Source: Bacteroidota bacterium (GTDB lineage: Bacteria; Bacteroidota; Bacteroidia; Flavobacteriales; Weeksellaceae). Taken from it: a DNA stretch of 12,866 bases. A model generated the notes under the pieces. That model searched no databases. It had not been told where the DNA came from and saw only the letters and a program-made list of their open reading frames with translations. Shown piece after piece: positions 7,857 to 12,866 of the stretch; within the stretch, counting starts at the first letter, position 1; the number at the start of each line of letters is the position of its first letter. Position numbers and translations under genes: made by a program. Location of the stretch: positions 1 to 12,866 of the forward strand of contig JAFAAJ010000147.1 in NCBI GenBank assembly GCA_023426625.1. Direction: 5' to 3'.

Positions 7857-8795
7857 ATGAAAAAATATATAAGCAGTCTTTTAGTATTGGTTTCGGGATT
7901 TGTATTCTCGCAAACTATCCTGAATGCATCTTCTCCGGAAGAATTCAGAAGAATGAGAGATGAAAATAAGCAAAAGGTTGGAGATACTGTTATTGATAAA
8001 ACGGTTAAACCTTTAGAATATGGATATGTTGCTGAAAAGGATATTTTAAAAAGTATGTTTGTTTGGGAAGTAATAGATATGAATGATAAGATCAATCAGC
8101 CCTTCTATTATGATAATCCAGATGGACTAATGTCTGCACCTACTAGATCATTATATCAATTATTATTGGATGCTGCTCTAAATGGAGATATTCAAGAGGT
8201 TTACGATGATGAGAATTTAACAATAAAATTGTCTCCGGAAGGTATACAAAAGAGGTTAGAAGCTGTAGTGATTGATGATGTGGCTATTGATATTCTTAAT
8301 TCAGGTCGTCAGTTGACTGAGCAAGAAAGGAAAGAATATACAGACCATATTAAGACGACTACTGAGAAAGTAAAAGTTCTTAAAATTATGGGTATGTGGT
8401 TCATAGATAAGAGAGATGGGCAGATGAAATACAGACCTCTTGCAATTTCTGCTATGGGTCCGGATCCATCAATTCAAGGTAAGATCGGTCCGGATGGAAT
8501 GCCATTAGCTGGGGCAGATGAACTTATTGATTTATTCTGGATCTATTATCCTAGTGCAAGAGAGATTCTAGCTAATAATTATGTTTATAATAAGAGAAAT
8601 TCTGCTGCAGATCTGTCATTTGATGATCTAATCAACGCGAGAAGATTTTCTTCTATTATTTACAAGTCATCAAGCGGCTTAGGAGATGGTACAATCAAGG
8701 ACTATATTCCAAAAGATGCTGATGAGCAAATTGAAGAAAGTAACAGAATTAAGGAACAAATTCTGAAAATGGAAAATGATATGTGGAATTACTAA
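7857..8795 (+). CDS. gldN: Gliding motility / T9SS ring protein GldN (PorN-like)
   Basis: GldN is a soluble periplasmic protein that binds GldK to form the T9SS ring and contacts the tip of GldM. The 312-aa precursor has a Sec signal peptide (KK, then a hydrophobic core at about 4-17, with cleavage near 'FVFSQ') and no lipobox. The mature part carries family features: 'SPEEFRRMRDENKQKVGDT', 'YGYVAEKDILKSMFVWEVID', 'FYYDNPDG', 'LSPEGIQKRLEAVVIDD' and a C-terminal 'DLFWIYYPSAREILANNYVYN' block. It is the last gene of gldKLMN: a perfect hairpin with a T-tract starts 25 nt after its stop. Some relatives carry a second copy (gldO); none is present here. Confidence 0.95.
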   Translation: MKKYISSLLVLVSGFVFSQTILNASSPEEFRRMRDENKQKVGDTVIDKTVKPLEYGYVAEKDILKSMFVWEVIDMNDKINQPFYYDNPDGLMSAPTRSLYQLLLDAALNGDIQEVYDDENLTIKLSPEGIQKRLEAVVIDDVAIDILNSGRQLTEQERKEYTDHIKTTTEKVKVLKIMGMWFIDKRDGQMKYRPLAISAMGPDPSIQGKIGPDGMPLAGADELIDLFWIYYPSAREILANNYVYNKRNSAADLSFDDLINARRFSSIIYKSSSGLGDGTIKDYIPKDADEQIEESNRIKEQILKMENDMWNY

Positions 8796-8820
8796 GATTT
8801 CACTTGATATTTATAGAAAA

Positions 8821-8847
8821 CCTGAGTATTTTTACTCAGGTTTTTTT
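8821..8847 (+). terminator. Rho-independent terminator after gldN
   Basis: An 8-bp perfect stem, CCTGAGTA (8821-8828) and TACTCAGG (8833-8840), encloses a TTTT loop and is followed by seven T (8841-8847). A run of A precedes the stem. It ends the gldKLMN transcript. The next gene's ATG begins at 8851, only 3 nt beyond the T-tract, so termination would exclude that gene, and on read-through mRNA the hairpin would sit directly against its start codon. Confidence 0.9.
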
Positions 8848-8850
8848 ATT

Positions 8851-9882
8851 ATGAAAAATGTAGATTATATTATTGTAGGTGATGGGTATGCGGCACTTTT
8901 TTTTGCTCATCAGTTAATAAAGCATAAAAAATCTTTTCTCATATTCTCAGAAGGGCGGAAAAGTGCTTCCCAAGTGTCTGCAGGAATTATTAATCCTGTT
9001 GTTTTAAAAAAGTTTACTACCTTTTGGAAAGCTCAGGAGCAAATAGATTTCCTCAAAGAAACGTTGAAGGAAATTGAAGTGTACACCGGGAAAAATTATC
9101 TTGTAGATGCTCCTATTCACCGGATTTTTCATGATGAAAATGAACAGAAACTATGGTCGATAAAATCAGAGAATGAGGATCTTTTAGCATTTTTAGACAA
9201 AGAATTTCAGCATTTAGATGTTGTTAAGAATGAATTTAATACAGGAAAAGTTAATCAATCGGCAAGATTGGATGTGAACAACTTTTTCATTGATTTATTC
9301 AAACATTTTGAAAATAATTCACAGCTTATAAAAGAGAAGTTTGATTATAGCCGATTAAATTCTTCAGAATCCTTATATAAAGATATTGTCTTCAAAAATA
9401 TTGTTTTCTGTGAAGGAATGGGTGTAAAAGAAAACCCGTTTTTCTCGGAGATTCCTGTAAATGCTAATAAAGGACATCATATAAAAGTTAAACTTTCAGA
9501 GAAAATCCCTAAAAATATTACGATAAAAAAGAAACATTTTTTATTTCCTTACAATGATAGTTTGTATTTTTATGGAGGGACTTATGACAGAGAGCAATTA
9601 CATCATCATGTAGATGATTCTGCTGTAGAACAGTTGGTTAAAGGTTTATCTGAATTCTATCTTCATGATTTTGAAATAAGTGAAGTTAATTTTGGTTTTA
9701 GACCAACAGTAAAAGATAGAAGGCCTATCATAGGAAGACATCTGGAACATACCAATATGTATGTTTTTAACGGTTTGGGTGCAAGAGGAATTTTGAATGG
9801 TTGTTACTTTTCTAAAAGTTTATATGATTTTATAGAAAATAATATTCCGTTACACGAAGAAATATCGATCAATAGATTTTAA
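8851..9882 (+). CDS. FAD-dependent oxidoreductase, DAO family
   Basis: A flavoprotein of the D-amino-acid oxidase / glycine oxidase fold, 343 aa, substrate unknown. The N-terminal Rossmann strand 'DYIIVGDGYAALFFAHQ' carries the dinucleotide motif G10-x-G12-x-A14-A15, with Ala in place of the third Gly, and an acidic residue ends the second strand ('FLIFSE'). The C-terminal end has the family's FAD-binding block: 'FGFRPTVKDRRPIIGRH' and then 'VFNGLGARGILNG' at about residues 305-317. I chose ATG 8851 because the Rossmann strand begins right after it. An in-frame ATG at 8776 would add 25 residues translated through the terminator hairpin and overlap gldN, which is unlikely. It lies 3 nt before the SemiSWEET gene, so the two form an operon. 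Alternatives are a thiO-like or MnmC C-domain-like oxidase; neither can be settled from sequence alone. Confidence 0.88.
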   Translation: MKNVDYIIVGDGYAALFFAHQLIKHKKSFLIFSEGRKSASQVSAGIINPVVLKKFTTFWKAQEQIDFLKETLKEIEVYTGKNYLVDAPIHRIFHDENEQKLWSIKSENEDLLAFLDKEFQHLDVVKNEFNTGKVNQSARLDVNNFFIDLFKHFENNSQLIKEKFDYSRLNSSESLYKDIVFKNIVFCEGMGVKENPFFSEIPVNANKGHHIKVKLSEKIPKNITIKKKHFLFPYNDSLYFYGGTYDREQLHHHVDDSAVEQLVKGLSEFYLHDFEISEVNFGFRPTVKDRRPIIGRHLEHTNMYVFNGLGARGILNGCYFSKSLYDFIENNIPLHEEISINRF

Positions 9883-9885
9883 ATT

Positions 9886-10140
9886 ATGAATGAAAATGTT
9901 CTAGGAATCATCGCCGGAGTGCTTACTTCCATATCAATGGTCCCCCAATTAGTAAAAGTATTGAAGGAAAAAAATGTCGACGATCTGTCATGGATAATGC
10001 TCTTGGTGCTCATTACCGGAGTTGGGTTGTGGGTATGGTATGGCATCATGAAAGACGAATGGCCGATCATCTTATCCAATGCTTTTTCAGTACTTTTAAA
10101 TTGCACACTTTTGATCTGCTATATGATTTATAAAAAATAA
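9886..10140 (+). CDS. SemiSWEET / PQ-loop family small sugar transporter
   Basis: An 84-aa membrane protein with three predicted helices, about residues 5-24, 36-54 and 60-80, the size and topology of bacterial SemiSWEETs. These dimerise to form a facilitative sugar channel in the inner membrane. Helix 1 carries the PQ motif, 'SMVPQLVKVLKEKNVDDLSW', with Pro20-Gln21 and the usual charged loop leading to Ser-Trp. The protein ends in Tyr-Lys-Lys, as is common for short membrane proteins. The start is 3 nt after the oxidoreductase stop, indicating translational coupling. The substrate is unknown. The overlapping minus-strand reading frame is a shadow, because its protein has no family features. 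Confidence 0.9.
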   Translation: MNENVLGIIAGVLTSISMVPQLVKVLKEKNVDDLSWIMLLVLITGVGLWVWYGIMKDEWPIILSNAFSVLLNCTLLICYMIYKK

Positions 10141-10157
10141 AGGGCTTTGAAGCCCTT
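10140..10157. terminator. Bidirectional terminator between convergent genes
   Basis: AAGGGCT (10140-10146) and AGCCCTT (10151-10157) pair perfectly around a TTGA loop, between the SemiSWEET stop codon and the stop of the convergent META gene. Read on the minus strand, the hairpin is followed by TTATTTTTTAT, a strong T-tract that lies within the last codons of the SemiSWEET gene. On the plus strand it is followed by the weaker ATATTATT. It probably serves both directions, better for the minus strand. Confidence 0.8.
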
Positions 10158-10160
10158 ATA

Positions 10161-10595
10161 TTATTCCTGAAGTATAAATTTTGCGAGAGGAGCCATTCTG
10201 GCTTTATTTAAAGATAAAATATTCCCATTCACAGAATAATTGTCTGCCGAAAGTATGGCATTAACAAACAAACGTTCTGTTTCTAGATCATCACAGGCAA
10301 TCATGGTGGACATTCCTTGATTAAATTTAATACGCATTACTTCAGGTTTTATCTGAAATGTTCCTCCTATGCCATTACAACCTCCATGCCCTGAATATCG
10401 CAATTCTTTATCCAGCGATAAATAAGGATGTCTGTTTTGATTGACGAGTTTTATAGGTTGTCCATTGATTTCTACAAGCCTCCAGGTTTTTCCTGTTATA
10501 TCAGTAGACGCTTGTGAACTTGATGTTTTGCTGGCACATGAAACAGTGATAGCAGTAATTAGCATCACAATTAAATAGCGATACATTTTCTTCAT
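10161..10595 (-). CDS. META domain (HslJ-like) lipoprotein
   Basis: A 144-aa lipoprotein with a hydrophobic N-terminus and lipobox 'ITVSC' (lipidated Cys20), followed by a Ser/Thr-rich linker. Residues 33-142 form a META domain: 'GKTWRLVEINGQPI' at the start, the hallmark 'GGCNGIGGTF' at 71-80, and 'MSTMIACDDLETERLFV' at 95-111, where most relatives have 'TxMACxxxE'. Cys73 and Cys101 sit at the usual conserved positions. META proteins include E. coli HslJ, linked to heat shock and novobiocin resistance; the biochemical role is not settled. No acidic run follows Cys20, so a periplasm-facing location is more likely than a surface one. It lies 23 nt downstream of the other small lipoprotein gene and is probably co-transcribed with it. 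A second Met at residue 4 is a possible start, but Met1 gives a better positively charged n-region. Confidence 0.88.
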   Translation of the reverse strand: MKKMYRYLIVMLITAITVSCASKTSSSQASTDITGKTWRLVEINGQPIKLVNQNRHPYLSLDKELRYSGHGGCNGIGGTFQIKPEVMRIKFNQGMSTMIACDDLETERLFVNAILSADNYSVNGNILSLNKARMAPLAKFILQE

Positions 10596-10618
10596 AGAAA
10601 TTATTATTAAATGATAAA

Positions 10619-11029
10619 TTAATAGGAAGCCATTTTAGTGGAAGCACGGACTTTTTCATTCTGTTTGGAACGAAAAAGAACCATATCGATATTCCTTTTT
10701 AAGAAAGTGACATTTCCTCTGATATTGGAATACAGATACTCTGCATTGGAAGCAGTGTATTCTGGCATTTCCTCATTTTTTGTCAGTTCATAGGTCTTTC
10801 CATCCAGCCGTATGCTGATGGTGCCTTGAGTTTCATTGATAGCAACCTCCATTTGATCCCCAAAATTGTCAGTATAAACTTCTTTAGTGATCTCATCTGC
10901 TTTTGCAGGGAGTGTAGTGGCAATATTTTGGACAACAGCCGCATTTGGTTTTTCCTTTGTGGGATGCTTACATGCTATTGCTGAAAGAACAGCCAAGGCA
11001 AAAGTAAAGGTTGATAAGAATTTTTTCAT
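10619..11029 (-). CDS. Small lipoprotein, possibly MliC-like (C-type lysozyme inhibitor fold)
   Basis: A 136-aa lipoprotein with signal peptide and lipobox 'LSAIAC' (lipidated Cys20), then a Lys-rich linker. Residues 48-121 look like one small beta-barrel: 'VYTDNFGDQMEVAINETQG', 'ISIRLDGKTYELTK', 'YTASNAEYLY', 'VTFLKRNIDMVLFRS'. The order (strand with N-x-x-G, then 'LDGKxYxL', then 'A-x-Y', then a hydrophobic-Lys strand) resembles MliC/PliC lysozyme inhibitors, whose consensus has 'l.l.Gk.Y.L...paaSGarY......fW.KG'. The match is by eye only. The disulfide cysteines of classical MliC are absent and the 'SGxxY' and 'FWxKG' motifs are changed. If correct, it would protect peptidoglycan from host lysozyme. 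It is the first gene of a two-gene minus-strand unit with the META lipoprotein. Otherwise it is an uncharacterised lipoprotein. Confidence 0.6.
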   Translation of the reverse strand: MKKFLSTFTFALAVLSAIACKHPTKEKPNAAVVQNIATTLPAKADEITKEVYTDNFGDQMEVAINETQGTISIRLDGKTYELTKNEEMPEYTASNAEYLYSNIRGNVTFLKRNIDMVLFRSKQNEKVRASTKMASY

Positions 11030-11058
11030 AGTGATAAGTGATTAGGTGTGTCATGATG

Positions 11059-11097
11059 TGTTAATATTTTATAAAATTACAAATATTTTTATTAACA
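11059..11097. repeat. Imperfectly spaced inverted repeat upstream of the lipoprotein pair
   Basis: TGTTAATA (11059-11066) and TATTAACA (11090-11097) are exact reverse complements separated by 23 nt. Between them lies a 12-nt palindrome, ATTTTATAAAAT (11066-11077), and a weak minus-strand -7-like sequence, AATATTTG (11080-11087 read in reverse), about 50 nt before the start of the small lipoprotein gene. This could be a promoter with an operator, but such matches arise by chance in AT-rich DNA. Confidence 0.25.
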
Positions 11098-11140
11098 GTG
11101 TGTTAAATTTCAGCTAATTAATTAAAATATAATGTATAAA

Positions 11141-11166
11141 AAAGGGAAGTAAACTCACTTCCCTTT
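11141..11166 (-). terminator. Rho-independent terminator of the 329-aa secreted protein gene
   Basis: AAAGGGAAGT (11141-11150) and ACTTCCCTTT (11157-11166) form a perfect 10-bp stem with a 6-nt loop. On the minus strand it is followed at once by more T residues (TTTATAC), and the end of the stem itself adds to the T-run. It lies 24 nt past the stop of the upstream minus-strand gene and so separates that gene from the lipoprotein pair. Confidence 0.88.
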
Positions 11167-11189
11167 AAATATCTTAAGTATAATATGAA

Positions 11190-12179
11190 TTATGGCGCTG
11201 TTATCTGATCGATCATGAAGAATGCTTTCGTAGTATTACACGTTCCTCCTGGGCAGGTTGTTGCGTTACCTGCACTAGCTGGTGTTGAAGATCCCATCAT
11301 ATAAAAAAGTTTATAGAAGGTCTTGTCGTTACCATCGTTAGTTGTCCAAGTATATAAACGTTGTTCTGGCATCCCGGCAGCATACGTTTCCGGATCTCCC
11401 CAATATGGATTTGTAGCCGCAGTCTGTATTCTTGCTCCTGTTGTTGCATTTATAAGTGCTGAACTTGAAGTGGCATTATCACCTGCCCAAGCTCCGGCAG
11501 GTAATCTTAACTGATTTTGTTGATAACCTCCCGCACCACTCCAAAGGTAATGTCCGTTTGAAATGATGTCTATTTCTGAAGTCGTATTGTTTCTGATCTG
11601 TAAATTAATTTGCGAAAAATTTACTCCTGTCGGAATGAAACCTCTTACAGAGAATCTTCCATCCGGAGTTGTAATAGAAAGCGCATATCCTGCTCTTCCG
11701 TTATCCGTGGTAGCAGTAAGTGGTCCTGCGGCTGCAATACTTTCAACATTAGCAAGACCGCTGTTTGTCGGTAATGATGACTCAAATATTCTCCATTGGG
11801 TACCATTCCAGAAATAATATCCTGCAGGTAATGTCGGTCCTGGATTATAAATCAGTAAACCCGATGCGTTAGGGTTGGCTCCCAACTGCATCGTATTGGA
11901 TGTCAAACTGATTCTAGGTCCTAGAATCCCTTTGTCAGTTGAAGTTACGTCTAAAGCAGCAGATGGATTTGGAGTGGTGGTTCCGATTCCTACATTTCCA
12001 GTAGAAGTAACAATGAAATCGTTAGCTTGCTGTGTTACAGAAGGTGCTCCGGTTGTTGGGTTGTCTTTTGCTCCATCCACATGGAACGTGTTTTGAGGGT
12101 TTGTGGTGTTTACACCTACTTGAGCTGTTGCGCTGAGGGATACAATGGTAAGTCCTAATAATAGTAATTTATTTTTCAT
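11190..12179 (-). CDS. Secreted Bacteroidota surface/tail-fibre-like protein with VGxxTTxP motifs
   Basis: A 329-aa protein with a Sec signal peptide cleaved near 'SATAQ' (residue 20) and no lipobox. Two related motifs follow: 'VGVNTTNPQNTFHVDGAKD' at 21-39 and 'VGIGTTTPNPSAALDV' at 63-78. Next come 'KGILGPRISLT' at 83-93 and 'LLIYNPGPTLPAGYYFWNGTQW' at about 108-129. This is the common N-terminal stalk of many Bacteroidota secreted proteins and of some phage tail-fibre-like proteins. Residues 130-329 are Asn/Thr/Gly-rich and I do not recognise them. They contain 'NPYWGDPETYAAGMPEQRLY' and two cysteines, Cys309 and Cys314 (CPGGTC), that could form a disulfide. I see no T9SS C-terminal sorting domain. 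The gene stands alone, between its own terminator and a long divergent intergenic region. The function is unknown; adhesin or surface-fibre roles are inference. Confidence 0.8.
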   Translation of the reverse strand: MKNKLLLLGLTIVSLSATAQVGVNTTNPQNTFHVDGAKDNPTTGAPSVTQQANDFIVTSTGNVGIGTTTPNPSAALDVTSTDKGILGPRISLTSNTMQLGANPNASGLLIYNPGPTLPAGYYFWNGTQWRIFESSLPTNSGLANVESIAAAGPLTATTDNGRAGYALSITTPDGRFSVRGFIPTGVNFSQINLQIRNNTTSEIDIISNGHYLWSGAGGYQQNQLRLPAGAWAGDNATSSSALINATTGARIQTAATNPYWGDPETYAAGMPEQRLYTWTTNDGNDKTFYKLFYMMGSSTPASAGNATTCPGGTCNTTKAFFMIDQITAP

Positions 12180-12236
12180 AATTAAAAAATTTCAATCGCT
12201 GAATTTTATTTGTTTTAAGATTATAATAATGATAAT

Positions 12237-12244
12237 GAAATATA
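12237..12244 (-). promoter_or_regulatory. Candidate -7 element for the 329-aa secreted protein gene
   Basis: Read on the minus strand the sequence is TATATTTC, close to the Bacteroidota -7 element TAnnTTTG, about 58 nt before the ATG. A TTC stands 20 nt further upstream, where TTG would be expected. The match is imperfect in AT-rich DNA, so this is a suggestion only. Confidence 0.35.
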
Positions 12245-12285
12245 TTTTACCGTAATCTGTCCTTGAATGTGAATATATTTAATAT

Positions 12286-12438
12286 AAAATAATTGTTTTT
12301 TATAATTATATTTGTATTCCGACTTGATTATTAGCTATTTATATTTTTCGTTTATTTTTAATATTTACGCCATAAAGTTAATTAAAATTATCAATAAATT
12401 AAAATTTTAAACTTTTTTTAAGGAAAATAATTGTTTTT
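12286..12438 (+). repeat. 15-nt direct repeat AAAATAATTGTTTTT (12286-12300 and 12424-12438)
   Basis: Two exact copies begin 138 nt apart. Both are followed, 22-26 nt further on, by CTTGATTA (12323-12330 and 12465-12472), so the similarity may extend beyond the exact match. It lies in noncoding, low-complexity DNA; chance or an old duplication are both possible. Confidence 0.4.
12361..12370 (+). promoter_or_regulatory. Orphan ATATTTACG promoter-like element
   Basis: ATATTTACGC matches the core found just before gldK and before the last gene, but no plus-strand start codon with a real gene follows for about 350 nt. The following sequence, GTTAATTAAAATTATC, also resembles the gldK leader (CTTAATTATAAAAATTAAC). 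It may be a decayed promoter, a second start site for the last gene, or the start of a small RNA. Confidence 0.3.
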
Positions 12439-12626
12439 ATAAACATCCTTATATTGCTTTATTTCTTGATTAAAGTTTTTAATTGTTAAATATATCCTGA
12501 GTAAGGAAGCAAATAAACTTAATTCTATATTCTTAGAAAAAATCACTTTACCATTCTAACACGGCAAGTTTTGACGTATTAGCGCATTACCTTTACCGCA
12601 ATAAAAATTAAAACCTTATATAAATC

Positions 12627-12646
12627 ATATTGAGGTGACTCAATAT
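12627..12646. promoter_or_regulatory. Perfect inverted repeat, candidate operator
   Basis: ATATTGAG and CTCAATAT pair perfectly around a GTGA spacer. The site ends 15 nt upstream of the candidate -7 element at 12662, where a regulator bound to the -33 region would sit. No T-tract follows, so a terminator is unlikely. Confidence 0.5.
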
Positions 12647-12661
12647 TTGGTGATAAATTTT

Positions 12662-12671
12662 TATATTTACG
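12662..12671 (+). promoter_or_regulatory. Candidate -7 element for the last gene
   Basis: TATATTTACG is identical over 10 nt to the element before gldK and lies 45 nt before the ATG at 12717. No TTG occurs at the standard distance upstream; the nearest, at 12647-12649, leaves only 12 nt. The promoter may therefore be activator-dependent, which fits the adjacent inverted repeat. Confidence 0.45.
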
Positions 12672-12716
12672 CGAATTTTTATTAAATAAACTATTAACCT
12701 TTTTAAAAACACAGGT

Positions 12717-12866
12717 ATGAAAAAACTCTCTGTGAGTGCACTTACTATGTGCACGATTCTGGGCGTTTCTGCTCAGGAAGTGGTATGGCAGAAAGACATC
12801 AGGTCCTCGACCCAGGATTTTCTTTCGCAAGTTACCACAACAATCGATCAGCAATATTTAATTACC
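12717..12866 (+). CDS. N-terminus of a secreted protein, 3' end outside window
   Basis: Fifty codons are visible, open to the window edge. The ATG at 12717 follows the A-rich leader AAAAACACAGGT. Residues 1-19 form a Sec signal peptide: Lys-Lys, a hydrophobic core, then cleavage near 'GVSAQ'. Cys12 is inside the core and not in a lipobox context. The mature start, 'EVVWQKDIRSSTQDFLSQV' followed by 'TTTIDQQYLIT', resembles, from memory, the opening of large Chryseobacterium secreted proteins with repeated 'W-x-K-x-x...DFL...T-x-D-x-x-Y-L-I-x-G' beta-propeller-like units. These often end in a T9SS sorting domain and often lie before RHS-repeat genes. The resemblance to that family is not certain, and its downstream neighbours cannot be seen. 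Confidence 0.7.
   Translation, partial: MKKLSVSALTMCTILGVSAQEVVWQKDIRSSTQDFLSQVTTTIDQQYLIT

Larger units (their letters stand above)
12180..12716. other. 537-nt AT-rich divergent intergenic region, no gene seen
   Basis: I see no credible reading frame here. The minus-strand frame over its right-hand end is antisense to the secreted protein starting at 12717 and has no family features. The region contains candidate promoters for both flanking genes, an orphan ATATTTACG element at 12361-12369, two copies of AAAATAATTGTTTTT (12286-12300 and 12424-12438), and a perfect inverted repeat at 12627-12646. The stretch 12541-12600 is less AT-rich than the rest and is otherwise unexplained. Confidence 0.8.

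Noticed and set aside
7850..8095. Minus-strand 81-codon reading frame over the start of gldN
   Set aside because: It is antisense to the gldN signal peptide and first conserved block, and has no features of its own.
8776..8850. ATG 8776 as start of the FAD oxidoreductase
   Set aside because: It would overlap gldN by 20 nt and translate through the terminator hairpin. The extra 25 residues resemble no part of the family, and the Rossmann strand begins right after ATG 8851.
11323..12096. Three plus-strand reading frames of 63-84 codons
   Set aside because: All are antisense to the 329-aa secreted protein, whose signal peptide, motifs and terminator are convincing.
12747..12752. Cys12 of the last protein as lipidation site
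   Set aside because: The preceding residues (Leu-Thr-Met) do not fit a lipobox, and the Cys lies within the hydrophobic core with a better SPI cleavage site further on.
12579..12854. Minus-strand 91-codon reading frame at the right end
   Set aside because: It is antisense to the signal peptide and start of the plus-strand secreted protein, and its right part crosses promoter-like AT-rich DNA. It shows no family features.

Overview
The window is AT-rich, and its genes use A-rich leaders with no Shine-Dalgarno sequence. It carries a complete gldKLMN cluster, and its proteins have SPII lipoproteins and 'VGIGTxxP...LDV' secreted-protein motifs. Together these point to a Bacteroidota member of the Flavobacteriia, most like Chryseobacterium or a related Weeksellaceae genus. 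The genus call rests on recognising protein sequence and was not tested by a search.

Bases 3-3937 (+) hold three tightly spaced genes, probably one operon. They are the 3' part of a short glycogen/starch synthase-like protein, a DUF4270 lipoprotein with an acidic stretch right after its lipid-anchored Cys, and full-length glmS, which makes glucosamine-6-phosphate for cell-envelope sugars. Bases 4047-8795 (+) hold gldK-gldL-gldM-gldN, the core of the type IX secretion system (T9SS). GldL and GldM form the inner-membrane proton-driven motor, and GldK and GldN form the periplasmic ring under the outer membrane. A promoter-like element precedes gldK, and a perfect hairpin with a T-tract follows gldN.

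Bases 8851-10140 (+) hold a DAO-family FAD oxidoreductase and a SemiSWEET transporter 3 nt apart. The start codon of the first lies only 3 nt beyond the T-tract of the gldN terminator, so these genes may depend on read-through. A GC-rich hairpin separates them from a convergent minus-strand group: a META (HslJ-like) lipoprotein, a small lipoprotein that may be MliC-like, and, behind its own terminator, a 329-aa secreted protein with Bacteroidota 'VGVNTTNP / VGIGTTTP' motifs.

Bases 12180-12716 are a noncoding, very AT-rich divergent intergenic region. It contains candidate promoters, an orphan copy of the ATATTTACG element, a 15-nt direct repeat and a perfect 8+8 inverted repeat. The window ends 50 codons into a secreted protein that resembles the start of large Chryseobacterium surface or T9SS cargo proteins.

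Most of the window is ordinary conserved flavobacterial chromosome. I see no CRISPR array, transposase, integrase, tRNA or rRNA. The points most worth a second look are the terminator touching a start codon, the paired META and MliC-like lipoproteins, the surface-export-like signal on the DUF4270 lipoprotein, the one-domain glycogen synthase homologue, and the structured intergenic region before the last gene.
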